Source of the DNA: Maribellus sp. YY47 | GTDB lineage: Bacteria > Bacteroidota > Bacteroidia > Bacteroidales > Prolixibacteraceae | Direction of reading: 5' to 3' | Length of the DNA: 64,000 nucleotides | NCBI RefSeq assembly: GCF_023111095.1 | Contig: NZ_JALGYW010000005.1 | Span: forward strand, 62,001 to 126,000 | Shown here: piece by piece, positions 25,644 through 32,376 of the stretch | How positions within the stretch are numbered: the stretch's first letter is position 1 | Layout of the letters: every line of letters begins with the position of its first letter | Notes under the pieces: generated by a model | The model's input: only the letters and a program-made list of their open reading frames with translations | The model's database searches: none | What the model was told of the DNA's origin: nothing | Made by a program: the position numbers and the translations under genes

Positions 25644-26693
25644 ATGAACATCAGGTATTTATTTATCTTGGTTATAATGGTGTCAGGAATGTATTCCTGT
25701 ACTCAAAAGCCTGTTGCCGAACAGGAGAATGTAAAATATTACCGGCAGTTGTTGTTTAGCGAGACACCGTGGGATTTGGAACGCGGAACTTATCCACTTT
25801 CAGAAGAAGAAGCAAAAACAGTAAACAATTATAAATTTACCTGGAATGAAGCAGGTAAACTTGCTTCGGTTGAATATAATCGTGGCGGCGTTTTGTTGGG
25901 CTATTCGAACCTGTGGGCAGCGAAAATCACGTATACCTATGACGGGGATAAGCAGGTTAAACATTTCTTTAACGAAGCCGGCGAGCCCATAGAGAATGGT
26001 GGCGCTTATGCATTCGAGTACACGCTTGACCAAGAAGGAATGAGAACTGCTATGCGTTTCCTGGACAAAAACGGAGAAGCCATCGAAAACCGCAACAACA
26101 TTCACAATTATGTGTGGACAAGATTACCCGATGGAATGATCAGGGAATTGCGCTATAACTTAGCCGGTGAGGAAACGATTATGAATCCGTTTTGTCCCTT
26201 TTACGAGCTTCGTTTTTCATATGACGATAACGGCTACATAACCCGAATGGCCAACTTCGAAGCTGATACGCTTTACAATTGTACTGCGGAGAATTGCGGC
26301 GATGTAGGCGTTTCCTATTTTACTTTTAAGAACAATGAGAAAGGCGATGTGCTGAGTTTCTCGGTGCACAGTACCACAGGGCAATTGTCGAACCTGTATT
26401 GGGGATGGGCAAAAAGAGAGAATTCGGTGGATGAAAACGGCAATGTTTTGGAAACTGTGGTGTATGATCAGGATGATGAGTTGTGGGGAGGGAAAAATAT
26501 TCCGGTAACCCGCAACGAATACGATGAGCACGGCGCTGTGGTGAAAAGTATTTCGATGGATGCCAATAAAAACGTGGTGAACCATCCGGACAACGGTGTC
26601 GCCATTGTTGAATACAAATACGACGAACAAGGCCGTCGAACGGAAACACTGCGTTACGATAAAGACATGAACCCGGTGGAAAGTAAAAGCTAG
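25644..26693 (+). CDS. lipoprotein with RHS/YD-like repeats, unknown function
   Basis: 349 residues; signal peptide with lipobox GMYSC (C19), then repeated beta strands of the form 'Y.YD..G...' (ITYTYDGDKQVKHFF, FRFSYDDNGYITRM, NEYDEHGAVVKS, VEYKYDEQGRRTETLRYD), like YD repeats that build a beta shell. No catalytic motif is seen. It lies between comF and the rhodanese lipoprotein (21-nt gap) and may be co-transcribed with the latter. Confidence 0.6.
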   Translation: MNIRYLFILVIMVSGMYSCTQKPVAEQENVKYYRQLLFSETPWDLERGTYPLSEEEAKTVNNYKFTWNEAGKLASVEYNRGGVLLGYSNLWAAKITYTYDGDKQVKHFFNEAGEPIENGGAYAFEYTLDQEGMRTAMRFLDKNGEAIENRNNIHNYVWTRLPDGMIRELRYNLAGEETIMNPFCPFYELRFSYDDNGYITRMANFEADTLYNCTAENCGDVGVSYFTFKNNEKGDVLSFSVHSTTGQLSNLYWGWAKRENSVDENGNVLETVVYDQDDELWGGKNIPVTRNEYDEHGAVVKSISMDANKNVVNHPDNGVAIVEYKYDEQGRRTETLRYDKDMNPVESKS

Positions 26694-26714
26694 ACTATTT
26701 TATTGCTGAAAAAT

Positions 26715-27758
26715 ATGATTCTACATCAATCGATTTTAAAAACCTTATTTGTTGTATTTGTTGCTGCTGTAGTTGCATGTTCAGGTGGAAAAAAGCCAAG
26801 CGCGGAAGCCAGCATTAAGTTGGATACAAATGCTCCAAAAGTGGAGATCAACGCTGAAGCAAAAATGCTGCTTTCCACATTAAATGAACTGGGAGACTAT
26901 GTAAACAGCCGAAATTTCCCTTCGTTGATCAAACCTTCGGCAGTATATGAAGAACTGAACGGGAATAACCTGATCATCGATATTCGCAGGCCCAAAACAT
27001 TTGCTGGCGGCCATATTAAGGGCGCCGTAAATGTTGACTTTACCGCGATACCTGATTATTTTACCAAGCAGATAAAACCTTTCGAATACGATAAGATTAT
27101 TTTGGTTTGTTACTCGGGTCAAATTTCGAGCTATGCCACTTCTTTGCTGAGGCTTGAAGGTTATGGTAATGTTTATTCGATGCGCTGGGGGATGAGTGGT
27201 TGGAACAGGGATTTTGCAGAAGATGCCTGGCTGGCCAATATATCATCCGATTATCAGGGTCAGTTGGAAACCAAAGAGAATCCGGGTAATCCGGCAGGTG
27301 ATTTTCCGGAATTGAATGCCGGAGAAAGCACTGGTGAAGCTTTGTTGCAGGAGCGGGTGAAGACCTTGTTTGCAGAAGGATATGCTGATGCTCTCATCAC
27401 GGCTGAAGAGGTGTTTGAAGATCCTGCGCATTATTACACCATTAACTACGAGCGAAAAGATAAATACGAATCAGGGCACATTCCCGGCGCGGTACGTTAC
27501 AAACCTGGCGGAACCCTCGGGATTGTTACTGAAATGCAAACCATTCCCCGCGATAAAGACGTGGTCGTGTATTGCAACACCGGGCATAATTCGAGCTTTG
27601 TTACCGCTTATTTGCGCTTGTTTGGCTACAATGCCAAAACGCTCACTTTCGGGAACAATGCTTTTATGTACGATAAAATGAAAGAAGAGGAAAGCACATT
27701 GTCGTGGATGCCTTTCACCGAAGAAGAAATAGAAGATTTTCCGTATACAAAGAATTAG
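26715..27758 (+). CDS. lipoprotein with two rhodanese domains, both with catalytic cysteine
   Basis: 347 residues from the ATG at 26715 (MILHQSIL...); an upstream TTG at 26703 is less likely. Lipobox VVAC, C22. First rhodanese domain about 78-170 with catalytic C132 in LVCYSGQISSY; second about 225-320 with C287 in VVYCNTGHNSS. Both keep the Cys of active sulfurtransferases, unlike the two rhodanese-like proteins encoded opposite it. A periplasmic, membrane-anchored sulfur carrier or sulfurtransferase is the likely role; thiosulfate or polysulfide chemistry is an inference. Converges on the YeeE/YedE operon (13-bp gap). Confidence 0.85.
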   Translation: MILHQSILKTLFVVFVAAVVACSGGKKPSAEASIKLDTNAPKVEINAEAKMLLSTLNELGDYVNSRNFPSLIKPSAVYEELNGNNLIIDIRRPKTFAGGHIKGAVNVDFTAIPDYFTKQIKPFEYDKIILVCYSGQISSYATSLLRLEGYGNVYSMRWGMSGWNRDFAEDAWLANISSDYQGQLETKENPGNPAGDFPELNAGESTGEALLQERVKTLFAEGYADALITAEEVFEDPAHYYTINYERKDKYESGHIPGAVRYKPGGTLGIVTEMQTIPRDKDVVVYCNTGHNSSFVTAYLRLFGYNAKTLTFGNNAFMYDKMKEEESTLSWMPFTEEEIEDFPYTKN

Positions 27759-27771
27759 TTTTTATTGTTAC

Positions 27772-28224
27772 TTAATTCGATTCCAGTCTGATCATTGTGT
27801 CGGGCTGGAATTTGTATTTTAATACCTCCGGGTTTGTATCGTCCGATAAAATAAATATCCGCTCTATGCCCAGTTGATTCAATATAACCCAGGCTTTTGC
27901 CGAAGTTGCAGGATTTTCGGAATACAGAAGAAGATCATTCTCGGCGGTATTAAGTTTCTTACGGTTTTCGGGAAGCAAAATATCTTTGAGCGGAATCGGC
28001 CACGCGTTTTTAAATTTTGTCGAGTCTCCGTCAAGGTTCACCACCTGATAGGGGTGTTGGAAATCGGCTAAATGCTGTATGCTGATCGTTTTATTTTTGA
28101 CTACAGATATTGCATCCTCCACGTTGCGGGTAAACAGGTTTTCGTTAAAAGAACGAAGCAAGACCATAATCAGCAAAAGGGTCAGAGCGGCTATAATAGC
28201 GGTTGATACTTTTAAATTTCCCAT
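27772..28224 (-). CDS. membrane-anchored rhodanese-like protein without catalytic cysteine
   Basis: 150 residues: one transmembrane segment (STAIIAALTLLLIMVLL) and a compact domain that aligns with rhodanese beta strands (HPYQVVNLDGD, PIPLKDILLPE, LLLYSENPATSAKAWVILNQLGIERIFIL). The loop YSENPATSA stands where YCxxGxxS is expected, so the cysteine is Ser. Last gene of the YeeE/YedE operon (11 nt after the previous one). A binding or scaffold role rather than sulfurtransfer is an inference. Confidence 0.55.
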   Translation of the reverse strand: MGNLKVSTAIIAALTLLLIMVLLRSFNENLFTRNVEDAISVVKNKTISIQHLADFQHPYQVVNLDGDSTKFKNAWPIPLKDILLPENRKKLNTAENDLLLYSENPATSAKAWVILNQLGIERIFILSDDTNPEVLKYKFQPDTMIRLESN

Positions 28225-28235
28225 ACAATTGATAT

Positions 28236-28868
28236 TTATTCGCAGCCTCCGTCCAGTTGAGATTCTTCCAGTCGTTTGGCTTCCAGGTACTGGCGTTTTA
28301 AACTATCGGGTAAGCTGTTGATTTGGGTGAAGGTGCGGCGGGCTTTTAACCGGTTTTCAAAAAGTACATTTTCCCGGGCCGAAATATGTTCTCCTTCAAA
28401 CTTACTCAGCATCACCGTTCTGAACCACTCGTTCATTCCTCCCCGCATCATAAAGTTGTTTTCGTATCCCAATCCCGAAACGATGGTCCACGCCAGTGAA
28501 GCATTCTGATCGTCGTTCGAATAGAATATATTCTTTACTTTTTTTTGGTTGAGATAACCTTCCCAGTCCGGATTTAGCAAATCGTTAAACGGGATGTTGA
28601 TGGATCCCGGAATGTTACATTCCATAAATTCAGCATCGGTTCGAAGATCGATCAGTTGTATGCTGGTGTCTTCGTTGTTTATAAAACGGGCAACCTGATC
28701 AACCGATAAATAACTTTCGTCGTTGAGCGACATCGCCAACAGTTCATCGGGCTGCAGCCGAAACGTTTTGGACGGATTGTAGGGGAGAAAAGCCAGTATT
28801 GTCCCCAAGCCCAACAATAATATAGCGATGTTTAAACGTGGTGTCATATTCCGTATTTTAAATTTCAT
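28236..28868 (-). CDS. rhodanese-like protein with serine in place of the catalytic cysteine
   Basis: 210 residues, starting MKFKIRNMTPRL (28868, overlapping the upstream gene by 11 nt) or at M8. A signal anchor precedes a rhodanese domain at about 45-145 (LSVDQVARFIN, LIDLRTDAEFMECNIPGSINIPFND, FYSNDDQNAS). The active-site loop has FYSND instead of YC, the same substitution as in the next gene. The C terminus ends LDGGCE, leaving one cysteine near the end. Translationally coupled to the YeeE/YedE gene upstream. Confidence 0.72.
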   Translation of the reverse strand: MKFKIRNMTPRLNIAILLLGLGTILAFLPYNPSKTFRLQPDELLAMSLNDESYLSVDQVARFINNEDTSIQLIDLRTDAEFMECNIPGSINIPFNDLLNPDWEGYLNQKKVKNIFYSNDDQNASLAWTIVSGLGYENNFMMRGGMNEWFRTVMLSKFEGEHISARENVLFENRLKARRTFTQINSLPDSLKRQYLEAKRLEESQLDGGCE

Positions 28869-29460
28869 TTGAAATTTCGGGACGTTTAAATTTCTTTTCT
28901 GCTTTTTCAGCGATCCAGAACAGGAATACCGCGATTAAAATCAAAATCAGGGTAAACATTCCCGGAGAAAGGTTCATCCATTCGTCAATACGAACAGGTC
29001 CTTTGTAATGGCTGTTTGCCAGGTTTTGAATAAAAGGATAGGTTTCTGCAAAAAGAAACGCGCCGGTGAGCCCGCCGACGAGGAAGAATAAGGCATCGAT
29101 TTTCCCGATCGACAGTGCGCTGATACCCGTGCCGGGGCAAAACCCGCCCATAATAAATCCGGCTCCCATAATAACACCTCCAACCAAAGCCGCCCAAACA
29201 TAATACGGATTAACATACACCAGCTGAAGATTCAGGTATCCAAAGTAACTCAGGAACTGAGAACCCACCAATGCAACAATTGCGGCGGTGAAGAATACCT
29301 TCAAAACAGTAGTGTCGTAGCCATAGAACATGCCAGCCAGTTTTCGGCTCGAAGAAAAACCGGCCTGCTCCAGTGCAAATCCAAACCCGGTACCGATCAG
29401 AAATGCGATGAGTAAATTGACCCACTCCGGCATTGTTGTTAAAAGCGATATTGGCCCCAT
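28858..29460 (-). CDS. YeeE/YedE family sulfur transporter subunit
   Basis: 200 residues with about 5 hydrophobic helices. The family's cysteine-bearing loop GGFCPGTGISALSIGKIDALFFLVGG is intact. GFGFALEQAGFSSSRKLAGMFYG is the first conserved loop, as in thiosulfate-importing YeeE. It overlaps the pseudo-rhodanese gene by 11 nt and follows a second, shorter YeeE/YedE gene. Confidence 0.85.
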   Translation of the reverse strand: MGPISLLTTMPEWVNLLIAFLIGTGFGFALEQAGFSSSRKLAGMFYGYDTTVLKVFFTAAIVALVGSQFLSYFGYLNLQLVYVNPYYVWAALVGGVIMGAGFIMGGFCPGTGISALSIGKIDALFFLVGGLTGAFLFAETYPFIQNLANSHYKGPVRIDEWMNLSPGMFTLILILIAVFLFWIAEKAEKKFKRPEISNEI

Positions 29461-29517
29461 ATTTTATGTGTCTTGAATGTTGTGATTATGAACATATCTC
29501 GTCATTGCAGTTACTTT

Positions 29518-30030
29518 TCAGATCCATAATTTTCTAAAAAACCAGGAAAAAAGGAAGGCCGATCCAAAAATGTAGATCATGGTCAGAAAACCTGCAACTG
29601 ACAGTACTGCCATTCCGGAAAGTGCTGCGCCGCTGGTACATCCCCGGGCCAGTTGTGCCCCGTACACAAAAAATACGCCTCCTAGAAAAGCAAAGAGCAG
29701 ACGCTTGGAATTTGATATTTTCGGCGATTTTTCAATTTTAAAGGTAAGTCGTCCCGAGAACGCTCCTGAAAGAAAGCCCCCGAGGAACATGCCCAGCACT
29801 TCGAGTGCCAGCCAGTTTGTTAACGGATGTTCCCCGTTTTCAAAATATTTACTGTAATACTGCGATTCCCGCACATGCTGAGGGTGGATGGCTTCAACAG
29901 TTGCCACAACAGCATATTTGAGCCCGCCACTGGCGCCCAGGCCCCGCCCCGAAAAAAACATGGCGGATAACAACACTAAACCAAGCATAATTCCTGCAAG
30001 GTAGGGATTCATATACTTTTTACGTTTCAT
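29518..30030 (-). CDS. YeeE/YedE family sulfur transporter subunit (short)
   Basis: 170 residues with 4-5 helices and the loop AQLARGCTSGAALSGMAVLSVAGFLTM, carrying the conserved cysteine. The two half-size YeeE/YedE proteins probably act together as one transporter, as in other two-gene arrangements. The first gene of the four-gene sulfur operon that runs to 27772. Thiosulfate or a persulfide is the likely substrate by family, not proven here. Confidence 0.82.
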   Translation of the reverse strand: MKRKKYMNPYLAGIMLGLVLLSAMFFSGRGLGASGGLKYAVVATVEAIHPQHVRESQYYSKYFENGEHPLTNWLALEVLGMFLGGFLSGAFSGRLTFKIEKSPKISNSKRLLFAFLGGVFFVYGAQLARGCTSGAALSGMAVLSVAGFLTMIYIFGSAFLFSWFFRKLWI

Positions 30031-30178
30031 ACCTGCTGTTTGAGTAAAATCGGTTTTGCTATTAATACAACTGAGACTGGCGCTTTGTTTTTTATTCGGG
30101 AAATTATCTGCTATTTCCGTAAAATCTATTCAACATCTTTAGGCTTTCTTTGTTTTTTCTTGCAAACACAAAAATTAA

Positions 30179-30604
30179 ATGAACTTCGAAATCAGTAAAT
30201 ATTTTCCGGGTGTACGGCCCAATGTACCCATGCCATCGCACGAGCTGCTTGTTTTATTAAAGGAAGAGGGAATGCGAAAACTGGTGAGCGATCATTACGA
30301 TTTGTTGGTGCAGAGCCCGATAAAACACCTGTTTCCCAAAAATCCGATAGCGCTGGAAAAGGCAAAGGAACACGCCGCCGATTTTTTTATTCAAATTTGC
30401 GGAGGCCCCGATTATTTTAACCAAAACCGGGGTTTGCCACAAATGAATCGTCGGCACCGGCCATTTCAGATTACGGCCGAAGCCCGTATTGAGTGGTTGA
30501 ATTGTTACCGCGAAGTGCTCAAAAAGCTGGATTTGCCCGAGAATGTGGTACTGTCGTTCTGGAATTACCTCGATGTGTTTTCGAAATGGATGGTCAACAG
30601 CTGA
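30179..30604 (+). CDS. group II/III truncated hemoglobin-like protein
   Basis: 141 residues of a 2-on-2 globin. Proximal His H93 in RRHRPFQIT, B10 Tyr Y40 (DHYDLLVQSPI), and the G8-region Trp W106 (ARIEWLNCY) are all visible, as is FPKNP. Such globins handle O2, NO or H2S-like ligands. It is divergent from the YeeE/YedE operon with a 148-bp gap, so shared control with sulfur uptake is possible. Confidence 0.85.
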   Translation: MNFEISKYFPGVRPNVPMPSHELLVLLKEEGMRKLVSDHYDLLVQSPIKHLFPKNPIALEKAKEHAADFFIQICGGPDYFNQNRGLPQMNRRHRPFQITAEARIEWLNCYREVLKKLDLPENVVLSFWNYLDVFSKWMVNS

Positions 30605-30622
30605 TCGCGACTACCGACAAAT

Positions 30623-31225
30623 TTACAATCGGTAATACAAGGCCAGCGAAATTACGTTGTTGAATTGGTTGTTAAGCCAGTACGATGTGGTAGCTTCGGG
30701 TTTATTACGCACCGGTACTACCGAAAGCGCAAACCTCAGATCGACTGACATGCGCTCCAGAAAATCGAACTGAAACCCGGCAAACGGTTGAAGATCGAAT
30801 TCTTTGAATGGTGTTTTGTTCGGATCGTCGACATCATCAACTCCGATAATTTCGCGCGAGTGGATCAGCACTCCCGGTGAAATTCCGCCGATAATCATGC
30901 TTTTGTCGTTGGTTCGAAAGGCCAGGAATACCGGAACTTCAACATAGCCGAGCCGCATAATGTATTGATCCTCGTTGGTTTTTGGATTGAAATTTCGTCT
31001 CGATCCTTTTTGTGAATATTTGATTTCAACACCGGCAGAGATAGCGGGGGCGATGTCGGTTTGTACAAAAATCCCGGCCAAAAGGCCTACTTTGTGGTAG
31101 CCTTTGAAAGCGTCACCTTCCACCTGAGTTCCGTTGAACCCGGCAATCAGGCCCGCATCGAAACGCTGGGCAAATGAAAGGTTTGTTGCCAGCAAAAAGA
31201 TCAGGATGACTAGATTCTTGTTCAT
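30623..31225 (-). CDS. outer-membrane beta-barrel protein (PorT/OMP_b-brl family)
   Basis: 200 residues from the ATG at 31225; a TTG three codons upstream gives the longer frame. Signal peptide MNKNLVILIFLLATNLSFA then a small barrel: FDAGLIAGFNGTQVEG, GLLAGIFVQTDIAPAISAGVEIKYSQKGS, ending VISLALYYRL with the terminal aromatic-hydrophobic strand. Roles of such small barrels are usually unknown. It follows the sirtuin gene by 10 nt and is probably in its operon. Confidence 0.82.
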   Translation of the reverse strand: MNKNLVILIFLLATNLSFAQRFDAGLIAGFNGTQVEGDAFKGYHKVGLLAGIFVQTDIAPAISAGVEIKYSQKGSRRNFNPKTNEDQYIMRLGYVEVPVFLAFRTNDKSMIIGGISPGVLIHSREIIGVDDVDDPNKTPFKEFDLQPFAGFQFDFLERMSVDLRFALSVVPVRNKPEATTSYWLNNQFNNVISLALYYRL

Positions 31226-31235
31226 TAATGCCAAG

Positions 31236-31922
31236 TTACATTAATTTTTTGAGTTCTTCTTTTAGTAACTCCACTCCTTTGCCGGCTTTTTCCTGAATAT
31301 AAAAGACATTGGGTTGGTGAATGGCAGGTTTGCCCGGGTCGATCACAAAAACCGGCGTGCCGCTTTGCACGTAATTAACCAGCCCTGCAGCGGGATAAAC
31401 GGCCAGCGAAGTTCCGATAACAACCAGGATATCGGCTTGCTCAACAATTCGGATGGCCTTCGGAATTTCAGTCACTGCTTCGCCAAACCACACAATATGC
31501 GGACGGAGCTGACTGCCTTTTTCACATAAATCGCCCAGGTCGAGCGCCCAATGATCGAGCTCATAAACCAGGAAAGGATCAATCGTGCTGCGGGCTTTTG
31601 TTAGTTCGCCATGCAAATGCAAAACGCGCGAACTCCCGGCCCGCTCGTGCAGGTTGTCGACATTCTGTGTTACTACATCCACATCAAACCATTGTTCCAA
31701 TTCGGCAATTCCAAGGTGCCCGGCGTTCGGTTCCACTTCATAAAGTTGTTTGCGGCGCTGGTTGTAAAAACGAAGTACCAGTGCCGGATCGCGTTCCCAG
31801 GCTTCGGGCGATGCCACTTCGGTAACATCGTATTGTTCCCACAATCCGCCCATGTCGCGAAAGGTTTTTAATCCGCTCTCCTGGCTCATGCCGGCCCCTG
31901 AAAGTACCACCAGTTTTTTCAT
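31236..31922 (-). CDS. Sir2-family NAD-dependent deacylase (class III type), zinc site degenerate
   Basis: 228 residues from the ATG at 31922 (MKKLVVLSGAGMSQESGL). The NAD loops GAGMSQESG and TQNVDNLHERAG and catalytic HLHGEL are intact. YNQR matches the Tyr-x-x-Arg pair that selects succinyl-/malonyl-lysine in class III sirtuins. The usual four zinc cysteines are not there: only one Cys lies between HGE and RPHIVWFGE. The enzyme would use NAD+ to remove acyl groups from lysine, giving O-acyl-ADP-ribose. Cytoplasmic. A 454-bp stretch with the 21-bp repeat lies upstream. Confidence 0.85.
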   Translation of the reverse strand: MKKLVVLSGAGMSQESGLKTFRDMGGLWEQYDVTEVASPEAWERDPALVLRFYNQRRKQLYEVEPNAGHLGIAELEQWFDVDVVTQNVDNLHERAGSSRVLHLHGELTKARSTIDPFLVYELDHWALDLGDLCEKGSQLRPHIVWFGEAVTEIPKAIRIVEQADILVVIGTSLAVYPAAGLVNYVQSGTPVFVIDPGKPAIHQPNVFYIQEKAGKGVELLKEELKKLM

Positions 31923-32034
31923 TTTTTTGAAAAGGATTTTCAGTTTCTTCAAAAATACAATTTCGGTGAAGAAAAAGAATCCTGGATCATTGGTTTACTC
32001 CGGGTAAATATGTTTTTAAGCTTGTCGGTAATGG

Positions 32035-32286
32035 TTGCCCATGTCTTTTGGCTTTGTGCCCCAAGGGGATTATTCCGTGCCCCATGAAACATGGTTTGCG
32101 AAACAAGGGGCACGGTTTGTGCCCCAATCTTTTTGTTCTCTGCCCCATGGGGATCGAAATCCGAAAACAGGGGCACGGCCTGTGCCCTAAGGGAATGCTT
32201 TTGTGAAAATAGGGACGCGTTTTGTGCCCCTTGGGGATTGTACAGAGAACCAAGGGGATTATCTTGCGCCCCGAAGTATCTGTCGT
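32035..32286. repeat. degenerate 21-bp tandem repeat array, at least 12 units
   Basis: Twelve consecutive 21-bp blocks starting at 32035. The first base of a GTGCCCC (or near) motif recurs at 32056, 32077, 32119, 32140, 32182, 32224 and 32266, all multiples of 21 apart. GGGG runs recur at 32065, 32107, 32149, 32170, 32191, 32212, 32233 and 32254, also in exact 21-bp phase. The fresh unit is GTGCCCC, two bases, GGGG, then an AT-rich 8-bp tail; a second flavour has GGGGCAC reversing the GTGCCCC, so the core is palindromic. Because 21 is a multiple of 3, several frames stay open across it, but no protein is supported. Confidence 0.85.
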
Positions 32287-32363
32287 GTTTCCCGGCATAT
32301 GAATTTTACTTTCCGTCCTTCCCGGTGTTCATAAAAATAACCGGAATCTTAATTTGAAATCTC

Positions 32364-32371
32364 TACATTTG
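32364..32371 (+). promoter_or_regulatory. -7 box of dnaG
   Basis: TACATTTG, perfect TAnnTTTG. It ends 5 bp before the GTG start at 32377, so transcription would begin at or next to the start codon (leaderless mRNA). No -33 TTTG is present at the expected distance. Confidence 0.5.
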
Positions 32372-32376
32372 CACTT

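Noticed and set aside
32035-32286. CRISPR array
   Set aside because: There are no unique spacers between identical repeats; the whole stretch is one degenerate unit repeated in phase.
31949-32357. Three overlapping open frames across the 21-bp repeat array
   Set aside because: They stay open only because 21 is a multiple of three; their peptides are tandem repeats of the array with no protein family match.
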